Shown here: one piece after another, positions 45,928 through 56,960 of the stretch
How the letters are laid out: each line of letters opens with the position of its first letter
Numbering within the stretch: the first letter of the stretch is position 1
NCBI GenBank assembly: GCA_019218315.1
Contig: JAHUUI010000003.1
Coordinates: forward strand, 392,443-456,442
Length of the DNA stretch: 64,000 nucleotides
Direction: 5' to 3'
DNA from: Cardiobacteriaceae bacterium TAE3-ERU3
GTDB lineage: Bacteria; Pseudomonadota; Gammaproteobacteria; Cardiobacteriales; Cardiobacteriaceae
The notes under the pieces: generated by a model
Databases searched by the model: none
Told to the model about the DNA's origin: nothing
The model's input: the letters and a program-made list of their open reading frames with translations, nothing else
Translations under genes and position numbers: made by a program

Positions 45928-47143
45928 TACACACGCGCTGTACCAGCGGGTTAAAACCAATCATGTACGAGAGGTCAGCCGGGCGGTCGATTTGCCAGAT
46001 GGCAAAGTCGGCGTCGTAGCCGGGGGCGATGATGCCTTTGTGTTCACCCAAGCCCAAGGCGTGCGCGGCGTGGACGGTCGTGCCTTGCAGTGCTTCGAGT
46101 GGCGTCATGCGGAACAGGGTGCAGCCCATGTTCATGGTCAACAGCAGCGAGGTCAGTGGTGAGGTGCCGGGGTTGCAGTCGGTCGCCAGTGCAATACGTA
46201 GTCCGGCGGCACGCATGGCGTCTAGTGGCGGATATTGTGTTTCGCGCAGGGTATAAAACGCGCCCGGCGACAGTACCGCTACGGTGTCGTGCTTTGCCAT
46301 AGCGGCAATGCCGTCGTCACTGAGGTATTCGAGGTGGTCGGCGGACAGTCCGTGGTAGGTGGCGACGAGTTCCGCACCGCCCTGGTCGCTGAGCTGTTCG
46401 GCGTGTAGCTTGACCGGTAAACCCAATGCTTTTGCTGCGTCAAAAACGCGCTGCATTTGTGCCGCAGAAAAGGCAAGGTGTTCGCAAAAGCCGTCCACAG
46501 CATCAATCAAGCCTTCGGCGGCGAGTGGCTGCATCCATTCGCATACTGCATCGACGTAATCATCGGCACGGTCTTTGTATTCAGTGGGCAAGGCGTGTGC
46601 GGCGAGGTAAGTGGTACGCACGTTGACCGGCAATTCCTGCTCGATACGCCGCGCGACGCGCAACATTTTGTGTTCACTTTCCAAATCCAGTCCGTAGCCG
46701 GATTTTATTTCCAAAGTGGTCACGCCTTCGGCAAGCAGGCTTTGCACGCGCGGCAAGGCTTGCGCAAACAGTTCGTCCTCGCTCGCGTTACGGGTGGCAT
46801 TAACGGTTGCGAGGATACCGCCGCCATTGGCGGCAATTTCGGCATAATCGACGCCATTCAGCCGCGCTTCAAATTCATTGCTACGGTTGCCGCCATAAAC
46901 AATGTGGGTATGGCAATCAATCAGCCCCGGCGTCAGCCATTTTCCGCTACAATCATGCACCATTTGCGCCTGATAGTAATCGCCGAGGTCGGCGCTGCGC
47001 CCTACCCATGCGATTTTGCCGTCACGCACCGCAACCGCGCCATCTTCGATGATGCCGTATTCTTCTCCATACATGGTGGCAATGTTGGCATGTACCCAAA
47101 GTGCGTCCCATTGCGCCATGCCGCTGTCGATAATGATGCTCAT
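45908..47143 (-). CDS. hutI: Imidazolonepropionase
   Basis: 411 residues. Amidohydrolase with metal motif [34 protein letters not shown] and the late DCNPGTSP. It hydrolyses imidazolone-5-propionate to N-formimino-glutamate. SD GAGG supports the ATG at 47143. It is separated from hutG by 84 bases containing a long inverted repeat, and its end overlaps the methyltransferase gene. Confidence 0.95.
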   Translation of the reverse strand: MSIIIDSGMAQWDALWVHANIATMYGEEYGIIEDGAVAVRDGKIAWVGRSADLGDYYQAQMVHDCSGKWLTPGLIDCHTHIVYGGNRSNEFEARLNGVDYAEIAANGGGILATVNATRNASEDELFAQALPRVQSLLAEGVTTLEIKSGYGLDLESEHKMLRVARRIEQELPVNVRTTYLAAHALPTEYKDRADDYVDAVCEWMQPLAAEGLIDAVDGFCEHLAFSAAQMQRVFDAAKALGLPVKLHAEQLSDQGGAELVATYHGLSADHLEYLSDDGIAAMAKHDTVAVLSPGAFYTLRETQYPPLDAMRAAGLRIALATDCNPGTSPLTSLLLTMNMGCTLFRMTPLEALQGTTVHAAHALGLGEHKGIIAPGYDADFAIWQIDRPADLSYMIGFNPLVQRVCNGEISD

Positions 47144-47169
47144 CTGCTTACCTCAAATATAGTGGAACT

Positions 47170-47250
47170 CCAGAAAAACGGTTACAGCACATAAAAACAA
47201 GGCATTGTTCTTGTTTTTATTTTTTGGTTACCCTGTGACTGTTTTTCTGG
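47170..47250. repeat. Nested inverted repeat at the hutG-hutI junction
   Basis: Outer arms 47170-47187 and 47233-47250 pair over 18 positions with two mismatches that could be wobble pairs in RNA. Inside, aaaaacaag (47193-47201) pairs with cttgttttt (47210-47218). The right outer arm covers the last codons of hutG. As transcribed with the operon, the inner hairpin ends in five T residues. It could attenuate or process the message between hutG and hutI. Confidence 0.65.
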
Positions 47251-48196
47251 AATTTGACTGTAGTGCTTCAATCGCGGTTGCCAGCAAACGTGCGGCAACC
47301 CGTGCGCCGCGCGTGTCGATGTCGAAGCGTGGATTGTATTCGGCGACGTCCATCATACGCACTTTGCCACTGGCAATAATCTCGCGCAACAGCCAGTCAA
47401 TCACGGCAACCTCAACGCCATACGCCGCCGGTGCACTGACCGCTGGCATAGCCGCAGCGGGCAATACGTCCAAATCAAGGGTCAGGTAAATCACGTCCTT
47501 GTCGGCAATAAAGTCAGCGACAAATTGCGCCATTGCTGTGCGGTTACCCAAATGACAATCGCGGTCTTCAAGCCACTGCACGCCGAGTTCGTCAGCGCGG
47601 TCAAACAGCGAGACGGTGTTGGCGTAGCGGCTGACGCCAATACAGGCGTAGTGAAAATCCCAACCGCGAGCGGCACAGTCTTCCGCCATTTGCCGGAATG
47701 GTGTGCCGGAACTGGGGCGGTGGTCGATGCGGATGTCGAGATGCGCGTCAAGGTTGATGATACCAATACGCGGCGGCGCATCTTGTGCAGCAGCAAAGTC
47801 GCGTACACCGCTAAAGCTGGCGTAGGCAATTTCATGGCCGCCGCCAAGTCCGATGACGGTTTTGCCCGCCTTTAACCGTGTGCAAACGGCGTCACCAAAG
47901 CGCTCTTGTGCTGCTTCCAAATCGTCATCGCCACTGCATACCACGTCGCCAGCGTCAGCAAGGGTTTGCTGTGGCAAGGCAGGCAACCCTGCCAATGCAC
48001 GGCGCAATAATGGCGGCGACGCTGCCGCACCGATGCGCCCCTGATTGCGCGCGACACCGGCATCGCAGGCAAAACCGAGCAATACCAGCGGCTGCGAACC
48101 GTCGTCGGCGCATACTTGTTGATGCCAGCGCTGCCCGCGTTCGCCTTCTTCGGCGTCGATACGCCCCTGCCAATTATCCGGCGTAAACGGCCTCAT
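47228..48196 (-). CDS. hutG: Formimidoylglutamase
   Basis: 322 residues from the ATG at 48196, whose ATGA overlaps the hutH stop. Arginase-family manganese motifs GLGGGHE, DAHLDIR and [19 protein letters not shown] are present. It converts N-formimino-glutamate to glutamate and formamide, so the pathway here is the one-step branch rather than HutF plus deformylase. Confidence 0.93.
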   Translation of the reverse strand: MRPFTPDNWQGRIDAEEGERGQRWHQQVCADDGSQPLVLLGFACDAGVARNQGRIGAAASPPLLRRALAGLPALPQQTLADAGDVVCSGDDDLEAAQERFGDAVCTRLKAGKTVIGLGGGHEIAYASFSGVRDFAAAQDAPPRIGIINLDAHLDIRIDHRPSSGTPFRQMAEDCAARGWDFHYACIGVSRYANTVSLFDRADELGVQWLEDRDCHLGNRTAMAQFVADFIADKDVIYLTLDLDVLPAAAMPAVSAPAAYGVEVAVIDWLLREIIASGKVRMMDVAEYNPRFDIDTRGARVAARLLATAIEALQSNSRKTVTG

Positions 48197-49734
48197 GACA
48201 CGGCGTACCAATCTTGGCGGATGGCTTGCCAGTTGGCGGCGAGTTTGCCGCTCAACACCAGTTGTTTGGCGGCTTCGATGTCGGGGGCGAACAGGCGGTC
48301 GCAGTGGTAATGCTCGACCTGTTCGCGTAATAAGGCGTGTACTTGTTGCAGCGGTTCGGCGGTGGTGAGTGGTGCGTGGAAATCAACGCCCTGCACTGCT
48401 GCCAAATATTCAATCGCAACGATGGCGGCGGTGTTCTGCGCCATGTCGTAGAGGCGGCGGCCGGCGTAGGTCGCCATTGATACATGGTCTTCCTGATTGG
48501 CCGAGGTCGGCAAGCTGTCAACGCTCGACGGATGCGCCAGTCCTTTGTTTTCCGAAGCAAGTGCAGCGGCGGTGACGTGAGCAATCATGAAGCCGGAATT
48601 GACGCCGGCATTTTTGACCAGAAATGCCGGCAAGCCGGATAAGGTAGCGTCAATCAACAGGGCAATGCGGCGCTCGGATTGTGCGCCAATTTCGGCAATC
48701 GCCAGCGCGAGGGTATCGGCAGCAAAGGCAACCGGTTCGGCGTGGAAATTCCCGCCCGACAGTGCAACTGCGCCGTCTTCATCAAAAATGAGCGGGTTAT
48801 CGGTAACGGCATTGGCTTCAATCAATAAGGTGCGCCCTGCCTGATTAATCAGGTCGAGACACGCGCCCATGACTTGCGGCTGGCAGCGCAGGCTATATGG
48901 GTCTTGCACGCGGTCGCAGCAGTCATTTTGGTGCGAGGCACGGATGGCGCTGCCTTTGAGCAGATCGCGGTAGGCTTGCGCAAGCTGGATTTGCCCGTGG
49001 TGTCCGCGCACGGCATGGATACGCGGATCAAACGGCGCATCACTGCCCTTCGCAGCGTCAATCGACAATGCGCCGATGGCGGTGGTCGCTTCGAGCAGGT
49101 CGCAAGCGAGGAACCAGCCTTGCAATGCCAATGCGGTACTGACTTGTGTGCCGTTAATCAACGCCAGTCCTTCTTTGGCGGCAAGCGTGACCGGCTCAAG
49201 CCCGACCGAACCCAGCGCTTCGGTCGCTGGCTTGATCTCGCCATTGACACGCACGTTGCCTTCGCCAATCAGTGCCAGCGTCATGTGCGAGAGCGGCGCG
49301 AGGTCGCCCGATGCGCCAACCGAACCTTTCGCGGGTATCAATGGCATGATGCCATGATTGAGCAGCGCCAGTAGCCCGTCAATGACCACACGGCGCACGC
49401 CGGAATATCCGCGTGCGAGGCTCGCCGCTTTCATGGCGATAATCAGGCGTACAACATTGTCGTCAAGATAATCCCCCGTACCGACCGAGTGCGACAAAAT
49501 CAGGTTGCGTTGCAGCAGTTCGAGCTGGTCGGCACTGATGCGCGTTTTGGCAAGCAGACCAAAGCCGGTATTGATGCCGTACGCACTTTTGTCGCGCCCG
49601 ATGATTTCAGCCAGCACAGCGTGCGAGGCGTCGATAGCGTCATAAGCAGCAGCATCGAGCTCAACTTGTTGTGGTGCTTGCCAAATAGCGCGCAGCTGCG
49701 CCAGCGTCAGTTGTTCGGGTACGAGAGTTATCAT
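48193..49734 (-). CDS. hutH: Histidine ammonia-lyase
   Basis: 513 residues. The self-processed MIO prosthetic group forms from Ala141-Ser142-Gly143 in [36 protein letters not shown] and the later NQEDHVSM are also conserved. It deaminates histidine to urocanate, the first step of the pathway and the source of the HutC inducer. It starts eight bases after the putative transporter gene. Confidence 0.96.
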   Translation of the reverse strand: MITLVPEQLTLAQLRAIWQAPQQVELDAAAYDAIDASHAVLAEIIGRDKSAYGINTGFGLLAKTRISADQLELLQRNLILSHSVGTGDYLDDNVVRLIIAMKAASLARGYSGVRRVVIDGLLALLNHGIMPLIPAKGSVGASGDLAPLSHMTLALIGEGNVRVNGEIKPATEALGSVGLEPVTLAAKEGLALINGTQVSTALALQGWFLACDLLEATTAIGALSIDAAKGSDAPFDPRIHAVRGHHGQIQLAQAYRDLLKGSAIRASHQNDCCDRVQDPYSLRCQPQVMGACLDLINQAGRTLLIEANAVTDNPLIFDEDGAVALSGGNFHAEPVAFAADTLALAIAEIGAQSERRIALLIDATLSGLPAFLVKNAGVNSGFMIAHVTAAALASENKGLAHPSSVDSLPTSANQEDHVSMATYAGRRLYDMAQNTAAIVAIEYLAAVQGVDFHAPLTTAEPLQQVHALLREQVEHYHCDRLFAPDIEAAKQLVLSGKLAANWQAIRQDWYAVS

Positions 49735-49742
49735 GTCATCTC

Positions 49743-51077
49743 CTAAAAAATAATATGCGTTGCGAGCGCAACCAGCGGAATGCCGATCAGTGTGCGCAAC
49801 AAGAAAATTACCAGTAAGTCGATTAGTTTGAGTGGAATGCTTGATTCAAGCATCGCATTAGCACTTTCAGTGAAGAAAATGATTTGCACGGTAGTCAGGG
49901 TACAGACGAAAAACGCTGCCATTTGCGAGGCTTCACTACCGGCAATCAGCACCGCTGGCAAGAGGATTTCCGAGATTGAGATCAGCACCGTAGGCGCAAT
50001 TGCTTCCGGATTAGGCAGTTGCATTAAGGCAATGTATGGCTCAACGATTTTTCCGAGGTAGTTAAAGGTTTCGGTATAAGTGGCGATCAATAGCGCAATG
50101 GTTGCAATCGATACGACATAAGCAACGATTTTGACGCCAAAGCCCAATGCATCCGCACCACCGCGCCACATGTCTTTCATCTGGACTTTTGCACCACGTG
50201 CGGCGGCAGCTTTGCAAGCACGGACAAAAATATGGTCGTGGTGTTCTTCGCGCTGGCTTAAATCCTGTTTGCTGCCATCAATATAAATATCCTTTTTACG
50301 CGACAGTGGCGGGATGCGCACCATAATCGCGGCAAGCAGGAAGTTGACGATGAACGACACGATAATCATGTACGGCAGGTAGTCGATGATATTGGCAGTG
50401 TCGGCAAGTACGGCGAAAAAGCCAAGGCTGCAAATACTGAAACTACTCGCTACCGCTGCCGCTTCACGCTGAGTATAAGTGCCGCGTTCATACAATCGAT
50501 TGGTAAAGAAGATACCCACCGCTGCAGCTGAAACAAACGAGGTAATCGCATCGACCGCCGAGTTCCCCGGCAAACGATAAAGCGGACGCATCAGCGGCTC
50601 AAGCAGCGTACCAAGAAATTCGAGGAAGCCGAACTCGGTCAGGAAAACGACGAAGAAACCAGCGATGGTCACAGTCAGTAACACGCTACCACTCAAATAC
50701 AGCACCAACCCGCCAACATCTTTATTCAGCAGCCAGTCCGGCCCGATATTAAAGACCAGCAGAATGTCGATAAACAAGGCAATGATAAACAGCGTACCGA
50801 CCAACCAGTTGTCCTTACGGTGGAACTTCTGCAGACGCTCGGGTTGCTTGCGCAAGAACAGCAGCCAACTGACGCAAAGCAAAAATAAAATCAGCAGTAC
50901 CACATACGGCAATACGCCACTGACCGCCCCTTTCACCGCCCCGATAATAGATACCAGCGGAATTTTGCTACCGCCATCTCCAGTCGGTAAAGGAATAAAA
51001 AAGACCAATATGCCGATGAGGCTACCGATGATCGCCTTGATCGCGCCACTGCGATTGATGGTTGTGTGCTCACTCAT
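49743..51077 (-). CDS. YjiH-family membrane protein, probable histidine or urocanate transporter
   Basis: 444 residues with about ten hydrophobic segments and the nucleoside-recognition (Gate) domain pattern: [35 protein letters not shown] and the second repeat [24 protein letters not shown]. YjiH relatives are annotated only as membrane proteins. Location between hutU and hutH makes import of histidine or urocanate the likely job; that is inference. The ATG at 51077 is preceded by an SD-like ggggaaac. Confidence 0.8.
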   Translation of the reverse strand: MSEHTTINRSGAIKAIIGSLIGILVFFIPLPTGDGGSKIPLVSIIGAVKGAVSGVLPYVVLLILFLLCVSWLLFLRKQPERLQKFHRKDNWLVGTLFIIALFIDILLVFNIGPDWLLNKDVGGLVLYLSGSVLLTVTIAGFFVVFLTEFGFLEFLGTLLEPLMRPLYRLPGNSAVDAITSFVSAAAVGIFFTNRLYERGTYTQREAAAVASSFSICSLGFFAVLADTANIIDYLPYMIIVSFIVNFLLAAIMVRIPPLSRKKDIYIDGSKQDLSQREEHHDHIFVRACKAAAARGAKVQMKDMWRGGADALGFGVKIVAYVVSIATIALLIATYTETFNYLGKIVEPYIALMQLPNPEAIAPTVLISISEILLPAVLIAGSEASQMAAFFVCTLTTVQIIFFTESANAMLESSIPLKLIDLLVIFLLRTLIGIPLVALATHIIF

Positions 51078-51177
51078 GCTGGTTTCCCCTTGATGATTGC
51101 CTAAAGGGATAGATTGTAGCGGATAATATTAACAATACATAATATACCTATAGCCAAAATCTACCCACTACATACAA

Positions 51178-52875
51178 TCAGTCAATCATTGGTAATTTGA
51201 GGCCAAATTTTTGCGCCGTCTCAACCGCCAATTCATAGCCGGCATCCGCATGGCGCATCACGCCACTACCACAATCGTTCACCAGTACGCGAGCGAGGCG
51301 CAGCTCCGCTTCATCGCTACCATCAGCCACAATAACCATGCCGCTGTGCTGCGAGTAACCCATGCCAACCCCGCCACCGTGATGCAAAGAGACCCACGTT
51401 GCGCCGCCTGCAGTATTGAGCAAGGCATTGAGCAGTGGCCAATCCGATACCGCGTCAGTACCATCGTGCATGGATTCGGTTTCACGGTTAGGGCTGGCGA
51501 CTGAACCGGTATCGAGGTGATCGCGACCAATCACAATCGGCGCTTTCAGCTCGCCATTTTTGACCATCTCGTTAAATGCCATACCGGCAAGGTGACGTTC
51601 ACCCAAGCCGAGCCAGCAAATACGCGACGGCAAGCCTTGGAAGCTAATGCGCTCTTTTGCCATATCCAGCCAGCGATGGACGTGCTCATTTTCAGGGAAC
51701 AATTCTTTGATCTTTTGGTCAGTTTTGTAGATGTCTTCCGGGTCGCCAGAAAGTGCAACCCAGCGGAATGGCCCTTTACCCTGACAGAACAACGGGCGAA
51801 TGTAGGCTGGCACGAAGCCGGGGAAATCAAAGGCATTACTGATGCCCTCGTCATAAGCGACCTGACGAATATTGTTGCCATAATCAACTGCTTTTGCACC
51901 CATCGCCTGCAAATCAAGCATTGCCTGAACGTGCTGCGCACACGATTTTGCCGCGTCTTGGGTCAATTTGTCGTGCTGTGACTCATCAGCCTGTGCCGCT
52001 TTCCACTGCTCGACCGTCCAGCCAATCGGCAAGTAACCATTAATTAAGTCGTGCGCGGAAGTTTGGTCGGTGACCAAATCCGGCATCAAGCCACCAGCCT
52101 TGGCGCGCTTGACGATTTCCGGCAATACCTCAGCCGCATTACCGAGCAAAGCAATCGACACTGCCTCACCCTTGTCGCAATATTCTTTGACCAGTTTCAG
52201 CGCATGATCAAGATCATCGGCCTGCATATCGACGTAACGAGTGCGCAAGCGGAAATCAATGCTCGACTGCTGGCATTCAATATTAAGCGATACCGCACCG
52301 GCAAAGGTCGCTGCAAGCGGCTGTGCGCCGCCCATGCCACCCAAACCTGCGGTTAGAATCCACTTGCCAGACCAGTCGCCACCAAAATGCTGTCTCCCTG
52401 CTTCAGCAAATGTCTCGTAAGTCCCCTGAACAATGCCCTGCGAACCGATATAAATCCAGCTACCAGCGGTCATCTGCCCGTACATGAACAAGCCCTTGCG
52501 GTCCAGCTCATTAAAGTGCGACCAGTTCGCCCATTTCGGTACGAGGTTGGAATTGGCAATCAGTACCCGTGGTGCATCCGTGTGGGTTTTGAATACGCCA
52601 ACCGGCTTACCAGACTGCACCAGCAAGCTTTCGTCTTCCTCAAGATTTTCCAGTGATTCCAAAATCCGGTCAAAGCACTGCCAATTACGCGCCGCACGAC
52701 CGATACCGCCGTACACGACCAAATGCTGCGGATTTTCCGCCACTTCATCATCAAGATTATTCTGAATCATGCGGTAAGCTGCTTCGATCAGCCAGTTTTT
52801 GCAGGTCAGCTCACTGCCACGCGGTGCTTTAATCACACGGCTTTCATCAATACGGGGATTATTACCGGACATCAT
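51178..52875 (-). CDS. hutU: Urocanate hydratase
   Basis: 565 residues from the ATG at 52875 (the next codon is also ATG; GTG at 52881 is weaker), with SD AAGG about five to eight bases upstream. NAD site [31 protein letters not shown], and the C-terminal [19 protein letters not shown] are the family marks. It hydrates urocanate to imidazolone propionate using tightly bound NAD+. First gene of the hut operon. Confidence 0.96.
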   Translation of the reverse strand: MMSGNNPRIDESRVIKAPRGSELTCKNWLIEAAYRMIQNNLDDEVAENPQHLVVYGGIGRAARNWQCFDRILESLENLEEDESLLVQSGKPVGVFKTHTDAPRVLIANSNLVPKWANWSHFNELDRKGLFMYGQMTAGSWIYIGSQGIVQGTYETFAEAGRQHFGGDWSGKWILTAGLGGMGGAQPLAATFAGAVSLNIECQQSSIDFRLRTRYVDMQADDLDHALKLVKEYCDKGEAVSIALLGNAAEVLPEIVKRAKAGGLMPDLVTDQTSAHDLINGYLPIGWTVEQWKAAQADESQHDKLTQDAAKSCAQHVQAMLDLQAMGAKAVDYGNNIRQVAYDEGISNAFDFPGFVPAYIRPLFCQGKGPFRWVALSGDPEDIYKTDQKIKELFPENEHVHRWLDMAKERISFQGLPSRICWLGLGERHLAGMAFNEMVKNGELKAPIVIGRDHLDTGSVASPNRETESMHDGTDAVSDWPLLNALLNTAGGATWVSLHHGGGVGMGYSQHSGMVIVADGSDEAELRLARVLVNDCGSGVMRHADAGYELAVETAQKFGLKLPMID

Positions 52876-52894
52876 CTTCACCTTGAGTTATTAA

Positions 52895-52936
52895 ATTTGT
52901 ATAGACAAATATAAACCCAATAGTAAGTGAGTGCAA
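52895..52936 (-). promoter_or_regulatory. hut operon promoter with a HutC-like operator
   Basis: On the minus strand, -35 TTGCAC (52931-52936), 17-base spacer and -10 TATATT (52908-52913). Overlapping the -10 and start region is the palindrome ATTTGTATAGACAAAT as read on the plus strand (52895-52910), with perfect six-base arms. It resembles the TTGTATATACAA-type sites bound by HutC. A repressor there would block RNA polymerase. Confidence 0.6.
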
Positions 52937-53209
52937 CTATTATTTGACTCAGATAGTTGTGAATCAATCTAAATATGAGAGGAATAACATAGGCGCAACC
53001 ACGCTCTGCCAGCAAATAACGTGCACCACTTATTTTGCCAATACACTCAGGCTAAATGCGACGTTAGAGAAAAGGTGATTTACAACGAGAAGACAACGTT
53101 AGCTGTGTACACGTAATGTTACAAAGCAAAAAAAATTGCGACAGATGCAAGAGTCTATAGTGATAAAAGCTTTTGGTGCGATTTTTTGGGCTGAAGCCAG
53201 AGAGAATGA

Positions 53210-53296
53210 TGGTGCCCGGAGCCGGACTCGAACCGGCACGGAGGTTAATCCGAGGGATTTTAAGTCCCTTGCGTCTACCAATTTCGCCATCCGGGC
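53210..53296 (-). tRNA. tRNA-Leu (anticodon TAA)
   Basis: Class II tRNA on the minus strand: acceptor GCCCGGA paired with TCCGGGC, D-loop GGTAGAC, anticodon stem AGGGA/TCCCT with loop CTTAAAA (anticodon TAA), long variable arm, T-loop GTTCGAGTC and encoded CCA. Confidence 0.96.
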
Positions 53297-53349
53297 AGGA
53301 TGTGAAGCGGGGCATAATAGCGATAAGGATCGAATACGTCAATCCTTAT

Positions 53350-53392
53350 CGCAAAAAGCTGTTGTCAGCTTCAGATAACAACAGCTTTTCCA
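53350..53392 (-). terminator. Terminator after the exported unknown protein gene
   Basis: Perfect 12-base arms aaaagctgttgt / acaacagctttt with a 12-base loop, just past the stop at 53403 on the minus strand. Confidence 0.85.
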
Positions 53393-53402
53393 GTGAAGTT
53401 AT

Positions 53403-54428
53403 TTACTCAGTAGTGGTCACATTCAAGCGCTTGAGTAGCTCAGCTTGTACATGCGGTGGCAACTCATCGTAGTTCAACGCATCCAGCAGCTTGCGCGTCG
53501 GCGCATCAAAACCACCACTTACCGGTGCACGAGGTGCTTCTCGCAGGCTGATCGCACGCAGCTCTTGCCACTGACGATGCTGCTCAGTAAATGGCTGACC
53601 CAGTGCAGCCAACGGCAGCAGCAGATTGTCATACGTTTCGGTAGAGAGTGTGTGCGGCTCGGCGGTGATGACACGCTGCTCTAACTGCGTAAGGGTTGCT
53701 ATCGCATTGTCCGCTGCTTGTTCATCAAAAGGCTTACCCAGCGCTTGATCGGCGTAAAGCACTTTCAATTGTGCGGCTGCAACGTTCACGTCCTGCTCAA
53801 GCCCCGGCTTTGCTTGATAACGCTCAGCCAGCGCTTTTAGCGCCTGAACTTGTGCGCTAAGTGCCGCGCTATTTTCTCGAACATTTTGGCTCAAGTCGTC
53901 ATTAATCTGGCTACCAAGCTGTAGTAGTGCACCCAAATAAGGTGCGGCCTGACCCAGTTCTTGTTTCAACTCCTCACTTCTCGCGGCATCAACCAATTCA
54001 TCAATGACACGCTGATTGAGCAGTTCTTGTGGATTGTCTCCGGGCGATAATCCATTGAGCGCACGCAGTGCTTGAGCAAAGTCGTAGCTAACTGAGCCTT
54101 GGTTCTCACTTTGCAAGCGGTTCAAAAAACGGCCAAGCTCCCGGATATCAATCTCACCATCCGCTTTGACCATCTTCTGTAGCTCACTTTGGTAACGAAC
54201 CAGCGTATTTTCCAAAGGCTGCAAATCTTTACGGTCAATGGTTTCTACGGTTGTGCCACTGTTTTCAGCAGCAGCTTTGGCCGCGCCGTTATATGCACCG
54301 ACCAAAATATTGAGCGCATCGCTGATATTTTTTGGTGCTTGATCCGCCGCTAAACCATAACTACTAACCGCCAGTGAGACGGCCAATACTGCACCACGAA
54401 AAATCTTTTTACACATAGTGTTACCCAT
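53403..54428 (-). CDS. Exported helical protein of unknown function
   Basis: 341 residues from the first ATG; a second ATG four codons in (54416) gives a cleaner signal peptide (MCKKIFRGAVLAVSLAVSSYGLA). After cleavage the protein is almost wholly predicted helix and coiled coil, rich in Gln, Ala, Leu and Glu, without cysteine. The family is not recognised. It overlaps the DUF2333 gene by eight bases, so the two are made together, perhaps as an envelope pair: an anchored protein and a periplasmic partner. Confidence 0.6.
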   Translation of the reverse strand: MGNTMCKKIFRGAVLAVSLAVSSYGLAADQAPKNISDALNILVGAYNGAAKAAAENSGTTVETIDRKDLQPLENTLVRYQSELQKMVKADGEIDIRELGRFLNRLQSENQGSVSYDFAQALRALNGLSPGDNPQELLNQRVIDELVDAARSEELKQELGQAAPYLGALLQLGSQINDDLSQNVRENSAALSAQVQALKALAERYQAKPGLEQDVNVAAAQLKVLYADQALGKPFDEQAADNAIATLTQLEQRVITAEPHTLSTETYDNLLLPLAALGQPFTEQHRQWQELRAISLREAPRAPVSGGFDAPTRKLLDALNYDELPPHVQAELLKRLNVTTTE

Positions 54429-55473
54429 TTCTCAGCAGCTGCTTGAGGTCAGTAATCGCGGCATTCGCACGTGAAAGATACGATGCCATGACCAACGAAT
54501 GGTTAGCGGTAAAGCCAAACCCACGACCGTTGAGAATAATCGGGCTCCAAACCGGTTTTTGTGCTTTTTCCAACTCAGCGATGATTTGATCTAGCGAGGC
54601 CAAAGCGTTTTTGCTTTTCAGCGTCTTGGCAAAATCAATACGGATCGCTTTCAGCTCAAGCAACAAGGCCCAGCTGTAACCACGCGCTTCGTAGAAGATA
54701 TTATCGAGCTGCATCCACGGCGTCCGTGCGTTCTGCGCAACCGGTGCTTTGGTCGAAGCATCGGTGTCGTCACTTTGCTGATCGATATCCATGACTACAT
54801 CACCAACACTCGCCCCAAGGCGCTGAGTGAGATCACCCATGGTCTTGTTAGCTAAATCGAGGTAACTGACCAAGTTGTCGGCGCGGGCATAGAATTGTGC
54901 CTGACTGTTTTTCAAATCAGCGATACCTTGGCCGTATTGCTTGAGTAAGTCGCGCGCTTCGCTGTATTTGCTTTCGGGGCTAGGCAAGATCCACTTGCTG
55001 GCATCATTGCGCAGATTACTTTCGGCTGTTTCCAGCGCTTTCATTTGTGCTGACTGTGACTGCGAACGGCTGAAATCATTGCGCATCGCAAATGTGACTT
55101 CGCGCAATTGCTTGAGCACGCCCCACTCCCACGAAGGGATGTTATCCATCAGCAATCCGGGCGGTAATTTATCGTTCATGGTAAAGCCGCCGGGCTTATC
55201 GAGCAGGGTATCAATGATGGCAATAGTCGTGCCCGTAACCGCAGACCCAACAACCGGCTCCTGCCCTTCAGCAAGGTACGCAGTACGTGCTTCCTGGACA
55301 TCAAATTGCTTCGGCTCGCTGCTCCACCAAAACATCAATAAGCCAATGATGATGCCGAGCGTGAACAGCAGCATGAATATGCGCCATCCCCAGCCTTTAT
55401 TGCGCCATGTGCTTGGTTTATAAGCATCGACGACTTTTTTCGCACCAATTTTGGAGCGTGAGGCGACTGTCAT
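54421..55473 (-). CDS. DUF2333 family membrane-anchored protein
   Basis: 350 residues. One helix near the N-terminus (about 31-49) follows a basic cytoplasmic start; the rest is periplasmic. The stretch IIDTLLDKPGGFTMNDKLPPGLLMDNIPSWEWGVLKQLREV is the signature of DUF2333, a proteobacterial family without known function. It follows iscA by 36 bases on the same strand and overlaps the next gene. Confidence 0.85.
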   Translation of the reverse strand: MTVASRSKIGAKKVVDAYKPSTWRNKGWGWRIFMLLFTLGIIIGLLMFWWSSEPKQFDVQEARTAYLAEGQEPVVGSAVTGTTIAIIDTLLDKPGGFTMNDKLPPGLLMDNIPSWEWGVLKQLREVTFAMRNDFSRSQSQSAQMKALETAESNLRNDASKWILPSPESKYSEARDLLKQYGQGIADLKNSQAQFYARADNLVSYLDLANKTMGDLTQRLGASVGDVVMDIDQQSDDTDASTKAPVAQNARTPWMQLDNIFYEARGYSWALLLELKAIRIDFAKTLKSKNALASLDQIIAELEKAQKPVWSPIILNGRGFGFTANHSLVMASYLSRANAAITDLKQLLRNG

Positions 55474-55509
55474 GGATTTTCTCCTAATCTGAATATTGTA
55501 TTTTAAGGT

Positions 55510-55836
55510 TTAGCCAGAAACGCTAAAACTGGTACCGCAGCCGCAAGTCGCGGTTGCCTGTGGATTATTGAAGGCAAAAAACTCATTCAATCCCTGTTTT
55601 TTAACTGCCAATTCCAAGCCTTCGAGCAAGGCGATATCTTCTTTATCAACCACAACTTGAAAACCGTCCTGCGCAAAGGCCAACTGATCTTCACCAATGC
55701 TATCAATAAAGTCAATATGATAAGAATAGCCTGAGCATCCCGATCTCACGACGTCCACATGTACGCCGATGCCTTCACCACGCTTGGTGAGGTGCTTTTT
55801 TACCCGGGCAACGGCTTCCGGTGTTAAATGTATCAT
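55510..55836 (-). CDS. iscA: Iron-sulfur cluster assembly protein IscA (HesB family)
   Basis: 108 residues. The three conserved cysteines are Cys34 (RSGCSGYSY), Cys98 and Cys100 (CGCGTSF). A-type carriers pass Fe-S clusters to target proteins. The start overlaps the cysteine desulfurase stop by four bases. SufA or ErpA would look similar; the linkage to a desulfurase favours the IscA role. Confidence 0.85.
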   Translation of the reverse strand: MIHLTPEAVARVKKHLTKRGEGIGVHVDVVRSGCSGYSYHIDFIDSIGEDQLAFAQDGFQVVVDKEDIALLEGLELAVKKQGLNEFFAFNNPQATATCGCGTSFSVSG

Positions 55837-56960
55837 TGCTGCCCTTCCAATTTAGTGAGGAAATCAATCAGCCTAGCGAGTTCAGCGGAGCTGGTCAAAT
55901 GTGAGAGTGTAATGCGCACACTTTGGCTTGCTCGCTCACCGAGCCCCATTGCCTGCAAAACGTGCGAACCTTCGCCGCCTGATGAACACGCTGACCCAGC
56001 AGACAGTGCCAAACCAGCAGCGTCTGCCAATGCCAAGACTTGGGCAACGGGTAAGCCGGTATGAATATTGATAATGTGTGGTACGCAAGGTGCATCGCTG
56101 TTCAGCGCCATTGGAGGCGGCAATTGATCAATCAATTGCTTGTGCAGGGTTTCGACTACGGCATTACGCGCTTCACGCTCTGCAACGGCCAGCTTCATTG
56201 CTTCAGCAAAAGCCAAAATCAGCGCGATGGGTAGAGTCCCGGAACGCATACCGCGCTCCTGACCACCACCATGCATCTGCGCTTGCAAGCGCATTTTTGG
56301 CAAACGCCGCACATACAGCGCGCCAATGCCCTGTGGGCCAAAAATTTTCTGCGCTGCAAAGCTGACCATATCAGCTTGCCAATCCTGCATATTCACTGCA
56401 ATGCGCCCTGGTGCTTGTGCAGCATCGACGTGCAATTTAGCTCCCGCTGCATGAACGCGCTCGGCTATCTCGGCAATTGGCTGTATCACCCCGGTTTCAT
56501 TATTCACCGCCATGATACTGACCAACGTGGTCGGCTTTTCAGCCAGTGCCGCATCGAGCGCAGCCATATCAACCAAACCATTGCGCAAAGGCGGTAATAC
56601 AACTACTTCAACGCCCTGCTTGGCCATAATAGCCGCTGGGTCAAGAATTGCCTTGTGCTCAGTTTGCATGGTGATCAGGCGTGGATTTTTGGCGCCGTGG
56701 TAAGTCAACGCACCTTTGATGGCAAGGTTATCGGCCTCACTGGCGCCACTGGTAAAAACGATCTCACGCGGATCAGCACCAATCGCAGTGGCAAATTCTT
56801 CTCGCGCATGGTTAATCCGTGCTCGCGCTGCTAGCCCACGCTGATGCGTCGCACCAGCATTACCAACCGGCATTTGCTCAAAAGCCTCACGCAGAACGCC
56901 AGCAACCCGAGGATCAACCGGCGTCATCGCAGCGTAATCAAAGTAAGCAATATCAGTCAT
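55833..56960 (-). CDS. iscS: Cysteine desulfurase (IscS/NifS-like)
   Basis: 375 residues. PLP enzyme with the Lys in SFAAQKIFGPQGIGALYVR (about 206) and the persulfide Cys in SAGSACSSGGEGSHVL. YFDYAAMTPVDPRV and FTSGASEADNLAIKGA are standard. It moves sulfur from cysteine to Fe-S scaffolds and tRNA thiolation. No iscU or iscR is near. The start overlaps the cysE-like gene by eight bases, linking cysteine supply to its use. Confidence 0.88.
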   Translation of the reverse strand: MTDIAYFDYAAMTPVDPRVAGVLREAFEQMPVGNAGATHQRGLAARARINHAREEFATAIGADPREIVFTSGASEADNLAIKGALTYHGAKNPRLITMQTEHKAILDPAAIMAKQGVEVVVLPPLRNGLVDMAALDAALAEKPTTLVSIMAVNNETGVIQPIAEIAERVHAAGAKLHVDAAQAPGRIAVNMQDWQADMVSFAAQKIFGPQGIGALYVRRLPKMRLQAQMHGGGQERGMRSGTLPIALILAFAEAMKLAVAEREARNAVVETLHKQLIDQLPPPMALNSDAPCVPHIINIHTGLPVAQVLALADAAGLALSAGSACSSGGEGSHVLQAMGLGERASQSVRITLSHLTSSAELARLIDFLTKLEGQQ

